Origin: Parus major
Lineage: Eukaryota > Chordata > Aves > Passeriformes > Paridae
Reading direction: 5' to 3'
DNA: 64,000 nt
Assembly (NCBI RefSeq): GCF_001522545.3
Contig: NC_031770.1
Coordinates: 11,299,239 to 11,363,238 of the forward strand
Positions 11,301 through 26,300 of the stretch are shown here, piece by piece. The position numbers and the translations under genes are program-made. The first letter of the stretch is position 1. Each line of letters begins with the position of its first letter. Below the pieces are notes generated by a model. That model was given only the letters and a program-made list of their open reading frames with translations, ran no database searches and was not told the origin of the DNA.

Positions 11301-14300
11301 TCTGCTTCCCTTTTTCCAGGGATTGCTCCTTGGCTTTTCCTGCTGCTGCTATACACTTCCAGTTGCAGCATTCACCTTCCCTTTCTGCCTTCCCCTTTCC
11401 CAAGGCTCTGAAAATCTTCAGTATTGCACACAGAACCACACCTCAGGCAGCACAGTACTTAAACTTGCCAAGTTTTCGGTCTCTGAGCTGATGTTTTGGT
11501 AGAGTTGCATAGTGCAGCTCCAAGGTCCTGTTTTCAAGTCACCACAGGTCACACAGGAACTCTATTGGGGCAACCAGGACAGTCTCTGCCACTACAGTGT
11601 GGGCTTTCACCTTTACCCTTTTTCCTACACATTATTTATTTGCCAAGGGCCCCTTTCACAGTCTGTGTGCTGCTCAAAAACCAGTCTTTGGGAAACAAGT
11701 GGGGTCTATCACTGGATCTCACTTGCCAGTTTCCCCACGACCTTTACAGCAACCAGAATCCACCTGCAATGTGAGACTTTGCTGCAGGAGATCCGAGCTA
11801 GATTCTCTCTAAGCTTTGTGTAGGTGCTCATTAACTCCCAGGAAATGTTCCTCCTGATGTGCCTAGTGTGCAGATGGGGCTATGAGGTTGCAGGTTTCCA
11901 GGGATGGCCACTAAGGCATAAGATATAGAGAAGTTCTTCTGTTAGTACTCTATCAGAGTTTTTTTATATTGTTTTCTACTTTTCTCATCAGGAGAATGCT
12001 TCCTGCAGGATACCTCCAGACTTCTAAACATCCTGACTGCTCCTTTTCTTTTCCTTTTAGCATGCTTCCTTATTTGTACACAGCACACTGTACTGCCAGA
12101 CACAACAGTGTTTCTCAGGTTTTACTGCTCCTGAAAGGGCATTCCACCTCCCTAAATAAATGATGGTTCCCACACAGAAGCTCTTCAGCAGAAGTGTTTA
12201 TACACTGGTTGGGAAAAGTCAAGGCTTGATTTTCCCCTCACTGGCTCTGTGGCCAGTTGCTTCAGGTTTAGAGCCACAGCAGTGACCTGGTGGGACATTT
12301 GCTCCAGGCCACACTGGTATAAATTACATCTCCTTTTACTAACATATTTCTTCTCTCTCTTCCCCTCCATTCTCTGTTACAAAATCTCAGTTATTGTCAC
12401 CAATCTGTACAGTCATTACCCTACACTTGCCTTTTCCCAGCCAGAAATTCCATCTATACAGACTACACTAGTAAGAGTCAAACCAGAAGAACATATAGGT
12501 TTTCTAATAAATCACCGCTCAATCAAAATCTCTTCCATACTCCTCTATACTGTCACAAGTAATCCCATACCCATACCCTTGGTGCCACTGGCATCACAAA
12601 GAGGTATCTTCATTACCTCCTTTTTTTAGACATTGGATGTGTCTAGATTGTATTATACTTCCTCTGGCTTTCAACACTCCATTTAAGTTGGGCTGTCTCC
12701 CCCCTTCCCCATGAAAGCTGTGTTTGTTTGTGCCCTCTCTCACCTGAAATTCAGAAGCTTTCATCCCTTGAGGACATCATATGAAGTACAGAGTTCTGCA
12801 ATTTCCTGTTCTGCAGTTTAAAGGCTCTCCTCCTACAGCCATGACTGAGCCCACATCTCAGCATACTGAGATTTAGGTAAAGCCCAGTCCTGCACAGCCT
12901 CCTTCTGTTCTAAATTAATTTAGCCCCCCCTTGTCCCATCCATTTTCCCAGTCACCTATGAAGATCTCCTTCATCTCCTCACCAATGAGATGGAGCAAAG
13001 AGACTCCTTCACCTTTGACCTTCAATCAACAGGTCTGACTTGAGGTCCTGCCTAACAGCCTCAGTTCCAGCTCCAGTTTTGTCCCAGTTCAGGAGCAAAC
13101 TGATGCTGCATGGTCTCCCTGGCTGATCAAAAGTATCAGCTCCCAGCACCACTGGCCCAATCCAGGGCACCAGCCACTTCCCACCATTAAGGACTGCATA
13201 TCATTAGTGCCCTTGCTCCACAGAGATGTCTATAACAAGAAATCCAACATGAGAATCATCTCAAATTTACAGGCAGAGCTGAAATTTACCCCCTGAGAAG
13301 GCTACGTAGCACTTGGGAACCACAAAGTCTACATGAAACACCATGGCAGGCAGCTTCCACCATCTCCTTCGAAAAAATACAGCCCCAGAATTCTGTGAAG
13401 TATTCCCTTGTGATTTCAAGGGACATATACTTTACATTGCCAGAAACTCGGGCACCAGAGACCAAACCAAGCCAGGGACACATGGTGAACAGGATGAAGA
13501 ACAGCTCAGAGGCCAATAGGCTTGTCCTTCCATCAAACACCCCAGGAAGACTGTAATGGTTGGTACCAGCCCAAACCAGCACTCACTCTGGAATGCTGTT
13601 CCAGTGACCAGATGTTTGCAAGCAGGCACTTGCAGAACCAGGGTGGAGGTCTTACATTTAAATACTCTCAATAGACTTTTCTTACAGTTTCACATAGTCT
13701 ATATACCACTATCTGACCACAGAAAGACCTTCCTTTTTCTCCCACAGCAATTTTGTCTCCTTTGATGAGAAACCATGTGAAGCTCCTTCTGGAGTCCAAG
13801 CAGATCACTTAAGCAGCTTGCCCATGTGCCTGCTGTCTCTTTCACAATGACTTGCTGATTTGTGGAAAACACGATTTCCATCATGTTCCTTTTTTTTCCC
13901 AAGGGGCCCATGGGCTCCAGAATCCATATTTAATTTCAGTTTCCCTGTGGCTAACCATGCCTACTACTTCTGCTAAGTACCTTCAGTGGGGATACCAACC
14001 TAATTATATATATGTGTGTATATATATATGTATTTATATGTATGTGTGTGTATATGTATGTATGTATATGCACATATTTTTACATGGTAGGGGGATTGGC
14101 ACTAGATGATCTTTCGGGTCCCTTCCAACCCAGGCCATTCTATGATCCTGTGATCTTATACATAAAATCTATAGAAACAACAGTGCCAAGTGAGCTTGGC
14201 TTGACTACAAGAGACCCAGTGCATTATGACGTAGTCAAGTGGAAAGGCAATAAAAGACAGCTCTTTCACAAAAAGACAGCACAAAAGCACAAGAGCCACG

Positions 14301-17300
14301 AGCAGAGAAGCCAGGTGAGCACAGATCACATGGGAGCAAAGCCTGGTTTCCCTGCATGATCCACTAGAGACCCCTGAGCTATGTCAGCAGTTCTTGGCAG
14401 AGCGAGTCACCAGTGCCTGGGGAATGGGGTGAGGAACAGAGCTGCTGGTTGCCAGTCACATCTCCACACAGAATGGGAACACAGCATGCACATCTCACAA
14501 GGATTGGTCCAAGGGGTCACAAAGTGCTCCAAAGCCAGGCATGCTTCAATGTGGAGAGCCCAGAGAACACCAGGATTGTTGTCAGAAAGATAGGAGAGCT
14601 GGGAGCAGCCAGGGCTTAGATCAAATAGGACTCTACCAGCAGATCAGTGTCAGATGCTGGGCTGGCAGAAAAATTAGACTAAATGTGAAGGAAGTCAGAT
14701 TTAATGGGCAGTTTTGAGTGAGGAGCCAACAGAGGATGGCAATGGGAGTGGAGACAAGACAATGCCTGTATTAGCCCAAGCAACAGAATGGTGTTGGAGA
14801 ACATTTCTCCGGGTCCCATAGGCTGTGCTGTTGGCCAGGGGCCCCCTGCAACCCTTACCTCAGGGTGGGCTTGGGTGTGCTGTGCACACTCTCATTGTCC
14901 TCCATCTCTGGGCCGCTGTCACTGTTGTTGCACTCTTCCAGGCTGTCATAGAGCAAGCCCAGGTCTTCTTCCACCTCCTGGGTCTGGTCTACAGGGTCAG
15001 AGTCCAGGACCTGTAGGACCAAACCCAGAGAGCAGTGAAGAGACATGGAGTTACCTGCATCCCACAGCAGGCATGTATGTACATGCTGCCCGTCATGAGG
15101 CACACCATAGCACTGTTCCCACCTCAGGGAGGCAAAGCCAGGCTGTGGAAGAATCCAGTGACATTGTCATTGGGCCAAAGGAGGGTGCCATGAGCATCTA
15201 AAGGAGTCTTAGACACCCATCACACTTCCTGGCAGCTAGGACACCTGGGAGGACCTTCACTGGCTGTGTTCAGGTCCTGAAAGGACCTCCACTGGCATGC
15301 TTAGGCTGGGCTGTCAGCCAAGAGAAACCATTCACAGGCTGATGTTAGCCTGCAGTCAGTCTAACTGGACTGCCAGCAGTGCCAGCAGGCAATGCCAGCT
15401 CCTGGTGCAGAGTCAGTGTATGAAAACACTCTTCTTCCCAGGGCACCTCTCCCCAACAGGAAGGTGCTTTTTGATTTGAGCACAAGTCTCAGAGCTGCCT
15501 TCTTGAGGCAGAACACTTTGGAAAAGCCACATCCTTGTCTCTGCCATGTCTCACACCACCTTTGGCACATCCCTGAGATCATGAGCCTTGTGCTCCCAGT
15601 GAGTGGGAACCTGCACACTGACACCTACACATCTGCAGGAGACATTGCCAGATGGGACAGCTTTCCTGTTTCTCACCTCTTCTGTCACTTTGAACCTCTT
15701 CAGCAAAGCCACAAATTTCTGCTTGAAGTTTGGTTGCTAAAACAAAAGAAGGGGAAAAAAAATTCAGCAAAACTATCAAACCACATTCCAAGCTAAGATA
15801 TAGGCCATGGTTATTCTCTCTAACATGCTGTCCATAGGTCCACAGTCAGCTATGATTGCTCTCTCTCTAAATTTGTTGTTTGAACTGCCTCTGTACTCCA
15901 CAAGAAGCCACTGTCTGGGCATAAGGGAGGATGCAAGGACTCATACTTTCTCTGCTACAGGCTGGAATAGCACTTCATTTAAATCCTGTTTCTCTCCAGA
16001 CCACCTGGTTGAGCAATACTGCCTTCGGGCAAGAAAAGATGGGAAACAAACTCAGGCAGAAGGTGGCCATGGATTTGCAGGTTTGAAGTCAACAGGGATG
16101 AGAAGTTTGGAGAGCAAGGGTCTGGCAGAGCAGCTCCTGCTTTTTGCAGACATGCAGAGGAGCTGCTCATAGTTCAGCTTTCCTTGTGCCTACCATCCCC
16201 TTCCTCGAGAAAGGAAAAGGACCATGTGACAGCAGCAAGTCAAAACTCTATTGCACACAGATCACCACTGATACAAAGCCAGGCTGAACACAGTACAGAC
16301 CATGAACTGGGATAAGCTCTGAGAAACAAGCTAGCTCATTAGTGGCAAGAGTTTTGCTCCTTCACAGAGCCAAGGGCTCTCTCCCCTGCTCTGCACCAAT
16401 GCCAGCATCCCCCCTTCCCAACACCCCTCACTGCCTTAAGTGAGGGCAGAAAGTGAATCCCTTCCATCCCTTTGATCATGTTGTAAATGCTGATGTTACT
16501 CTGGCCATTGATGTGGTTCGGCTCATTTTCCTCCTGGCCTTCTTGGTTTTCCTCAATTCATCCTCTTCATCAAATAGATCCTGCAGGCAAAAAGTCACAG
16601 TACATTAGAACAACTAAGTTCATGGAGCAGCACCTCCTAAAAGTTTCCTGACCCACATTTTCCCTCCATTTGAAAGTTCTGATCCACTCTGCTCCCAAAG
16701 TCTTGTTTCTCCTTTCTGCTACCTCTCTCTATGGAGCTCCTTCTTTCTCCTTAGCACTGCCCCCTTCAGATCTTCTTTCCCAGCACTTCTGTCCCCAGGC
16801 CCCTCCAGAGAAGAAGTGTGTTTTTCTCCCACTTTCCCCTCTCCAGAGTTAGCTCAGAGAGCAAAGCACACGAATCACAAAAAAACATTTTTTCCAGGGA
16901 TTAGCCTTAACAATATGCACAACTCTTCAGGGACAAGAGTCCCTGATGTATTAACCCAGCATGATGAGACAGGTAACCTGGAGTCTGGAGGACCCTGGTG
17001 AGAGACTGAAATGATAATGGTTAATGACTTGAACAAATAGCCATTTGCAAAAGCAGCAGGTGTGCTTTGCTGAGGCCCAGCAAACCAAAGGGGAGGAGGA
17101 GAATTTTTGGATGTGTGGTGGAGAAGCCTCTGATCTGCGTAAGAACAGCCTAGGTGCAGAGGGGTGAGCACTCATCACCAGAGATTGACCATGACAAACC
17201 AACCTTAATTTAGCAACAAGCTGGGTTTTGAGCCAGAGAAAGGAAGAGGCCACAAGAAGCACAACCTGCTGGATAGGATAATGCTTTTCATCTGGCCAAA

Positions 17301-20300
17301 TATCCTCCCTTACACAACTGGCTCAGGTATAAAACTTCCTCCCCCATGCCCCCCTCCCTTAGGCATGAATGCCTTCATCCCTTCTGATGGGGCATAACTG
17401 GCTCAACTACACTGAAGTGAGAGCTCTCATGTCTTAGAAGGTGCCAAACTAACAAAGACACCTCCCAAGCCCTCCTCTCAGACTGATTTCTTAGGCCTTT
17501 CACCCGAGGACTGCACCTAATCCACAGTGTTGCACCAGATCCACAGTGTTACATCAGACAGTGTAAAAGTCCCCTCTCCAGGGAAGGTACCTGGCATTCC
17601 CACCTAACCCTGAATGTGTATTAACCATTGAACTCTCTGTTTCAGGGACTTCCTCCATCTAGACTGTGACCATCACTTTGACTAACTAGCACTCTGACTT
17701 ATAACTATCAAGTCTGAATCCACAGGTGGTGATATCTTTCCACTATCTACTCTATATTTTTATACTGTTGTATTACTATAGGTAATAATAACCAAAATGG
17801 CTACATACCTCCTTTCCATTGCAACCAGGTTGTTCTGAAATAAACTTGCCATATAGATTATATTTGTAAACACTGGTCATTCAGTGTTGCTTCACTCTAA
17901 TCTGCCCCAAGAACCTCAGTTACCCTCAGATTGTAATAACCCTGAGCAGTTTGTTCTTTATCAGCACACTACCACAAGGCTTTCCGTGGCTTCAAGTACA
18001 GACACCACAACAAGAGCACAGCAAACAGCAGTGACACAGCTCATCTCAGGGCTGGGATGAATCTGCAACCTCTGACCATTTTCAGACCTACTTCTTGCTA
18101 AAATCCCTGTTTTCCCTCAGACAGTGAGCAGTCCTTGACCTGTTACCACAGGGAGAAAATAATGGTGCAATATGGAGAGGGTTCAGCAGGGGTTTTCTGC
18201 TGCAGATCAGACAGCTCCAGAGACAGATGGAAGAGATCTATGGCTCTCCAAAGTCCCTTGCCTCACCATGGACTTGACAGCAGCCCACTGCTGTCAGAGT
18301 TCTTTTTCCTGTCAGGTATTATGGCTTTTAGCCTTCTGAAACAATGCCAAATGTTTACAAGGGGATGAGAGGGCTCAGAGTGATCAAGAACCTCAATGCC
18401 TGACTCTTGCCCCAGAAACAGGACCAGGACACAATGCATCTTGCCAGGCCTCCCTTACCTGACCCTGCACAGCATCATCACTGGCTTCCTGCTCTGAGGA
18501 GAAGCTGTCATCATCATCTTCAGAGTCGTTATCAATGTCTGGGGAGCGATCTGAAAGCAGACAGTGCAAATGCCCCAGCTCAGCATGATGCCTGTCATGG
18601 CTCCAGTGAAAGGACTGAAATTACTGGCAGTGCTGAGGGACACACTCTGTTCCCCATGTCCCAAATGTTTGCCTGCAGGTCTGAGCATTAAACACACCTG
18701 ATGCTTTGATTTTAGGACCTGAGGGGACGTTCCCATCCTCATGGTCGATGGGCTGACTGGACAGAGAGTAGATGCTGATTTCAGCCACTCGAATGTTCAC
18801 ATCTTTCATGTTGCTGTGGAGGCCCAGGAGTTGACCACCATCTGTCGGGTGCTGCATTACCTAGACAGACAGACAGACAAGCTCCCTATAGGGTGGTACA
18901 ATGGCAGGTGATCATACCCTCTCTGTATTACAGCCAGCCAACAAGCCAAAACACTCACAGCAATGAGATTCTGCCTGCCAGCCCTGTTCCCTGCCCAGTG
19001 CTGGCACAGGAAGGCAATGTGGGCCTCCCCTCTGTTCCCAGCACTCTGTACCTCAGCCATGTTAATGATTCCCACTGCCAGGGTCTTGTAGCCCAGGATG
19101 GTGCGGTTCTTGTATCTCTTCCTCCGCTGCAGCATGATCTGTAGTTTGTTGCCATCTCTCTTGAGGAAGTGTGGGTACTGGGGAAGGGAAACACAGAAGA
19201 TGGCAGCATGACACACAGGTAGAAAACTCCTCAATGCTGATGTACAGCAGGATCTGACCTGCTGAGCTTTGAGGTGCCCCTCAAATGCCACCTGCACTTA
19301 TCCATCATCCTCCAAATCCCAATGCCCAGCAAACAATCCCTGGAGCAATAGAGCAGCAGGCAAGTACAACAACCAAGCACAGTAGGCCCCTCCATAGAGG
19401 CTGTGCCTTTCACACTTAGCCCTAAGGGTGTACTTGCTGAAAAATGCCAGGTAAGGGAACCACGGGGACCAGGCAGCACCAGGTACCTGCAGTGAGAAGG
19501 TCAGCTCCAGCTCAGTCTCCATCAGGCCCCCAGGCGGGAGGACGTATTCATTTGACCTCAGGACTCGCTTTGAACCCTACAACAAGATTGGCAGACACAC
19601 ACACTGAGCTCAACCACAGACTCCACTGCATCACACACACAAGACAACTGTGTTCACAGTCCACAAGGAAAGAGAGAATGCCTTGACTGTTCTGTTCCAC
19701 CTTGCAGAGCCACCTTTCACATGCCTACCAATACTTTGCAAAAGCCTGCAGTATCCCCTGAGCTGCCAGAGGTCCCTTCTCCTTGCCCACCTGCCAAGGA
19801 TCGCTGCTCTTCACAAGCTTGCTGTGCTTAACTCTCTGCACCTGCTGTGCCAGTCCCATGCTATGGAGGTACACCCCTGGAACCACAGGGAACCATGCAG
19901 GGCAAAGCAAAGGGTCCCAACACACTGCCTGGCCAGAAAAGGGACAGGTCCTGGAGACATCTCTCCCTCAAGCAGACAGGCCCAGTGCAGATCCCTGTCT
20001 AAGTACAGCCATCAGGATGGCTCTGCTGGGACCAAGTCAGGATATCCAGGAGAACAGGGGTCCCCCTGCTTGCTTAGCTTGTCTCAGAAAACTCTCCCAG
20101 TCTTTTCCTCAGGCAACAGTCTTTATCTACATATAGAAATGGTTTTTAGCAGAAGGGCAGTAACAAAGGCACTCTAATTATGTTCCCACTCCAACTCTTC
20201 GCTTTAACTCTGCTCTATCTCTATGTCTTGGTTTCTGATAGAGACACTGAATGATGTGGGGGTAGAAAAATTCTGTCTGCATGCACCAGACCATTTTGGC

Positions 20301-23300
20301 TGCAGGGTGGCACAACCCACAGATCCTCCCAAAAGCTGTCTGCAATGCTGTTCCCAGAGACCATGCCAGGAGCGAGACTTTCCTGCAAAAGGTCTTCCTG
20401 AAACGGAAGAGAAGAGGTGGAGCTCATCCCCTTCACCATCTGTGAGCCTTCCTGGCCAAGAACACACTGACCCTTCCTGAACTCTTTGACAACAGATGAT
20501 AGGCAGTCACAATGACAGTACCTATTTACTTCAGCACATTTACTATTTGCTCTTTGTTGCAGAGAGATTATCCACCAAAGATTCATTCTTTCATCAAAAC
20601 ACAAGTAGAAGTACAATTACTCTTCCTGAAGATGATATTTCTGGGGACAGACTTATGGCAAAGAAAAGGTGAGGATATCCTGAGTGGTGTGTGCAGGAAG
20701 TGATGGTTTCATAAACATTGCTGTCCTGTGCCTTATTGTCATTTACCACTATGGAAGTTACATGCCCAGCCTCAATCCTGGGTGAATCCAATCCCTCAGT
20801 GAAATGCCAGTGCACATCCATTGTAAGGACTGGGACAAAGGCTACTTCATTATTACAGTGCAAGGACAAGGACATAGAAATACTGAGAATTCTCCATCCT
20901 CTGAGAAATTCAAACCTCAACTAGACATGGCACTGAGCACCTGATGTAGCTCAGCCGTTCTGTAACTTGAGTAATGCCAGTCAAGACCAATTTCTCTGCA
21001 GAACAGTTGAGTATTCCTACGAATACTGCAGAAAAACTTAATATCACACTGTTACAGTGAAAATGGTGGATGACAAAGAGTGTCAAGGAAGGCAAAAGCA
21101 ATAGGGACAAGTGGTGGTCACAGGTTTTTGCTACCTAAGAACTGAAAATACACAGAAGCTTTCACTACAATACACAGGTACATAATGCCCAGATCTGGTT
21201 TGCAAGGTACAATCCCAAATTTCAAGTTTAAATCTGTCCTGATTGGTCTGGTTTATAAGAGGGTAGAGACTATAACAGCATACCACACCCAGAAAAAGAG
21301 AGAGAACTAATATAAGTACTGGACTAGTCAGATAGCAAAATACTAACCAGAATTCAAGTTGAAGGAGCGTTTTGGGAGAGAACAGCCCATTAATATAATT
21401 AAAAAATTTAGGGTTTAGCTAGGATTGCTCAGGCAGGAATGAAAAAATACTGCAAGTGGTTACAAAGAGATAAGAAACAAGCATGAGTGAGGCATAAACA
21501 GAAAACTCTGCATAATAAGAAAGACAAAACAAAACCAAACAAAACAAGTTCCTTCAGGGAGCAGGGTTGGGGCAGCAAGCGGGCCTGGCAGAGGCAAACA
21601 ACCTTTTTAGCCTGGCCTATTTCATAGCACACACTCTTGTTTGCTACACAGTGACTGCCAATATCATCCCTCTACAGCAGTACCAAGGCTTGAACCTGAG
21701 TCACCAGAAGTATCCTGCAGTCAGATGCAGGAAGATCTGCATCCACAGCACCTGCCACAGGAGCTGAAAGTTCTGGGAGTGCTGGGGCTTGTTTTCTTCT
21801 TTCTTTGATTGTTTCCTCTATTCATGGCTCAAGACAGGGTGTTTGTGAACTACAGTCTCTCTGCCAAAGGGAACACTGTGTTTCCCTTCGTGCCATAATC
21901 AGTTGCGATACCAAGGCAGGTATCTGCAGCTTTATGGAGCTGAGCCAGCACATCCAAATCTCTTAGTGCCAACGCTGAACAACACACAGAAGGAAATGCT
22001 CTATGACGTCTCCAGTCTGTTAAAACAAATAATGAGGGATAAAGGTTTAAAAACTGCTCAAGTGAATGAGAGCAAATCCCCTTTTTCACAGTAGTTCAGG
22101 CTTTATCTTACTCAAGTCTATGAAACATTATATATTCAAATCACCTCTGAGAAATGGGTAAGTTCTGTAGACATAGAAAGTTTCCCTTGACAGTAGCATT
22201 TTCAGATGAAGGAGCAGGTAGCAGCACATGACACCCTTAGAAGCTGTATTTTATGACCAGAAGGGCACTGTGAGAAGGAGATCAGGAGTTCTGGACAGGC
22301 TTACACTGTCCTTTAGGTCATGCACATTTTTTAAGCAGACTGTCTCCAGGACTGGAGCTATTCCCTGGGGGTGGCAGCCCCATTCAGACAGGGTCAGAGC
22401 TTTATCTCCATGCCACCTGCCCTTCAGAGCAGCAATTTCCTGACCCTAACAGAACTACTACTGAAATGAGGGAAAGATAGCTCTCCTTTCCTCTAGTCCC
22501 CAGATGCCCCCTTGGGAATTTGCAGGTCCTTTATAAATTACATGCATCAGCTGTTTCCATCCAAAAAGATGGAATGTTCACTGGAAAGCCTTCAAACAGT
22601 TTCTTACTAGTGTGACTCATCTGTTACCTAGGAGAGGAGCAGGAGGAATGGATCCATCTGAGGCCACTCTGTAGGCACGCTGTGCTGAAGCTGCCTACAG
22701 CTTCCATCTGCCTTCCAGCAGTCCCAAACCCTGCCAAGAGGACTGGTCAGGCAGGTGGAAGCAGCCTGGGGAGGAACACAAACTCAGCCCACTTCCACAA
22801 GGAATGCTGAGCCATGGAGTAATGTGGGAAAAAGCATTCTCCCTGTTTTCTTTAGCTTTGCAGTGAGCCTACACCAGCATGCAGCCACAGCTATGTGGCC
22901 ATGCAGAGAGGAAGGTGACAACGTTTAAATTAAATCCCTGAATGCAGCCTCCATTCCCTGACAGGAAAAGGGAGCCTGCAGCAAGGAGGCCCTGTGGCTT
23001 TAAACTGCTAAGGGCTATTAATTTCTTTTGCCATCAGGGTTCAAGATTGGCCTCTGGCAGGGATGGGGGTGGTCTGTTTGAAAGAGCTGGAGTCCCACTG
23101 TGCAGTCACTTCCACAGTCCCACATTTGCAGTGTGTGAGGGCTGTAGCTGAGGACATGCACACTCAGCACGTGTCAGCCCCAGCATAAGTGGAGCTGCAC
23201 AGGAACCCAAGGGTTCCCAGTGCAGAGAAGCACATTCGGCTTGGCCTGACTGTGCAGGAGAGAACTCAGGGAGCACCCCAGCCCTCCCAGTCAGGTAGCA

Positions 23301-26300
23301 GCCCCCCAGTCCTGTGCTGCTGGTCAGCTGTGGCCCAGCCTTGATTGCTTCCACATTTCCAAGGGCCAGCCAGGCAGCTCTCTGCTGTTCAGGTTGTTTC
23401 CTTGCTAAAGCAAGGGAAACAGGTCTCAGGAAACCAAAGGGGCATAGGTCTCAGGGGTTCCAGGACTTTCAGCTCTCCTGAATGACACCATACACACAGT
23501 GACAGAAAGGCCACCAAAGTGGGACACTGACCAATAGTGCATAGACTACAGCCTTCTCCTACTGTCCTAACTCCCTGCCCCAGCTTTCATATACTTCACT
23601 TTCAGTTTCTTCTGTGCAAGTGAATCAGGTCTGCCATGAAGGCAAACTCCACCTCCCAGAGCTCTGCTAATACTGCAGCTTCCAGCATTAATCCAGGATT
23701 TAGATCCTAATGTGTACGGCACAGAGAGCTCTGTGGGAGCACAAAGCTGCTGAGCTGCTGACCCATGGTGCTTTCAAGGGGATCAGCTGCTTTCGTGCCA
23801 GCTGACAAGAACGAAGGAAGGACACCAGTGCCCCAGCTGGGTCAGGGAAGCTGTGGCCAGGACAACATACTCAAGACACCTTTTGTTTCCGTGCTGTCCT
23901 TTGGCAGGTGGAAAAGATGTGCCTGCACTCCCATCTCTCCACCACCAGCTGCAGAGAGGATAGAGGGATTGCACATATCAGGATGGTGGCAAATTCCAGG
24001 ACCCTTGGTGGCAAAGATCCTCTCCCCTCCCTTCTGCCTGATTCACAGTAGAGGCACCAGGCATAGAAGGAATGCAGAGGGAAAGGGAAGGGAAATTAGA
24101 GGCAACTGTGAGATCAGACAGGGTACAAATGTCAGCAGAATGTTATGCACAGAGACATTGATCCCTTGCACCTTTCCCTTCCCACCCTTCACTCCCCAGG
24201 GAGTGATCTGGGTGGAAGACACTGCTGGAAACCATCCAGTACTGACCCTCTCTTAAAGGGTATGGAACAGTGGGATGACAAACTCTGAACAGTAGTTTGA
24301 GAGGAGGGCCTTGGCAGAGGCAGGCAGGGAGGTATGACAGATTCTGTCCCACCAAATCCAAATTCTGTCTAACCAAATTCATTCCTGATACAAGCCAGCA
24401 CCAGGTATCTCACTGCTGTCCCTGGGGCATTATTCCCACCTGAGAGCCAAAATCTCCCTGAGTGTGCTGAGACAGAGGGGTTGGTTGGCACTAGGCAAGG
24501 GACATGCAGACCAACACTTCACAGAGGGCACAAGGATGGGCTTGGCTTGCTGCCATCAGGCAGCAGCAACGAGAGGAGCCTACCTGAATCTTCACAGCGA
24601 TAAGCACAGAGCTCAGCTCTTTGTCCAGCTCTTTCAGCACCGTGAGTTTCTTCAGGCGCAGACTGCAGAGCCTGTAAGACAGAGAGAATGGGATACATTC
24701 AGGCACCACCATCCCTAGGGCCCTGCCACATGGTAGCCGGTGCTCGGAAGGCAGCCTGGATGCTTGGCCCAGTCGCAGGCACAAGCTTGGCCTAGGAACG
24801 CTGGCATTCACGCGGCACGGAGACAGCCCATCGGGGAAAAACGGAAAGAAGGAAAATTAACAGAGCTGAAGCAGGCTTAAGGGATTAGCATGCAACAGGA
24901 AGTCCAGCAGCAGGCCATGTGGTAAAGAGATCCCTTCCCAAGCAGGGCTGTTGCCAGCTCTGTTTAAATCTACCTTGGCCACAGCACTGTTTATTTATAA
25001 ACCAAAGCACTTAAATCCACTCTTATCCTGGACTTAGTTAAGGCAAATGTTCCCGTGCAGACATCACAACTCAGCTTTTCTCTTGCACGGTACCACACAG
25101 AGCTGACTTGAGAAGCAGCCCCACAGGAGGCTTCATACAGCTTCAGCCACCCTGACAAGCTCAAATCCTGGGGACTCAGCATGGTAAGTGGCACTTCCAG
25201 GAAAAAGCTAAGAAGGATCCTGAGGCTAAGTGAGAAGAGCTACTTTTGCTGTTTGAAGGAATAGTGCCAATGAGACAGCCAGCCACTCCAATCTCCTGCC
25301 TAGGAGCCTGCAGCAGGACTCCCATGGAGACTACTTGCAAGAGACTCTGTGTCAGGGAGCAAAGCCAGACATGGCACTCCTTTACCAGTAGTAAGAGGAT
25401 GCTGATGTTTTCCAAGTTACCCTCTGTGCTCCACGGTTGCATTGTTGCAGACTGGTTCCCAGGACTTCTGTGGATATCAGCATGCTAGACCTGAGAGTCA
25501 GGCCACCCTGCCTGGAGAACAGATTTGGCTAATACCAAATACCTTTCTGTCTGACACACTGTGCTCTCCAAAGGCCTGCTTTATTTATTTTTAAAGGAAA
25601 ATCCTGCTCTTGCTATGTTGATGTACAGAAGCAGTGTGGAACAATCCCAGAGATGGAATGACAGTAAATTGCAGGACTTAGGGCTTATCAAGCACTCACC
25701 TCCTACCATATCCCTGTCCTCCCTTATAAAATAATTTTAGCTTGTGCAGAAGGCTTCCTGGACTGTGACTGCAACCCTGCTGCTCTGCTCTTCATGTTCT
25801 GGTCCCTTCTGGTGGAGACCACAAGTCAGGAAGCTGGGTGTGCAGGGAAGCTCTGCACAGTTGTTTGCCAGATTGCTGCATTCCTTCAGCCAAAACCCAG
25901 AGCACAGACCCTAAGCTCTCGTGCTCTGTGCACCCCAGCACTACAATAAGTGGTCCCATCTCTGCCCACCCTTCCCCTCTGAGCCTCTGTTTGTAGGAAG
26001 GGAGAAACCTTATTACCCGAGGCGGGTTTCTTCCTCCCCAGAAATACCTAGTCATGATTAGGGGTGAGCTGCAGGGAGCACGGCCGAAGACAAAGAGCAC
26101 CTCTCAGGCAGGGGGGACTGAGTTCTCACCAGAAACAGGGGTACAGCAACTCCATCAAATGTACTAAAGGAAAGCTTCCAAAGAGGCTAAACTTAGATAA
26201 CAACCACCACCACCCAGTGCTAATTGTGACTGTTATTAGACAAGCCACAGAGAGAAATGAGGCTTGAACATGTAAGACAAGGACAGTACATCTATTCAAA

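Larger units (their letters stand above)
10881..14858 (-). other. PACS intron 9
   Basis: About 4 kb, AT-richer than the flanking exon clusters. Contains a TG/TA microsatellite and a CR1 3' end near 14.0-14.15 kb. No exon seen. Confidence 0.6.
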
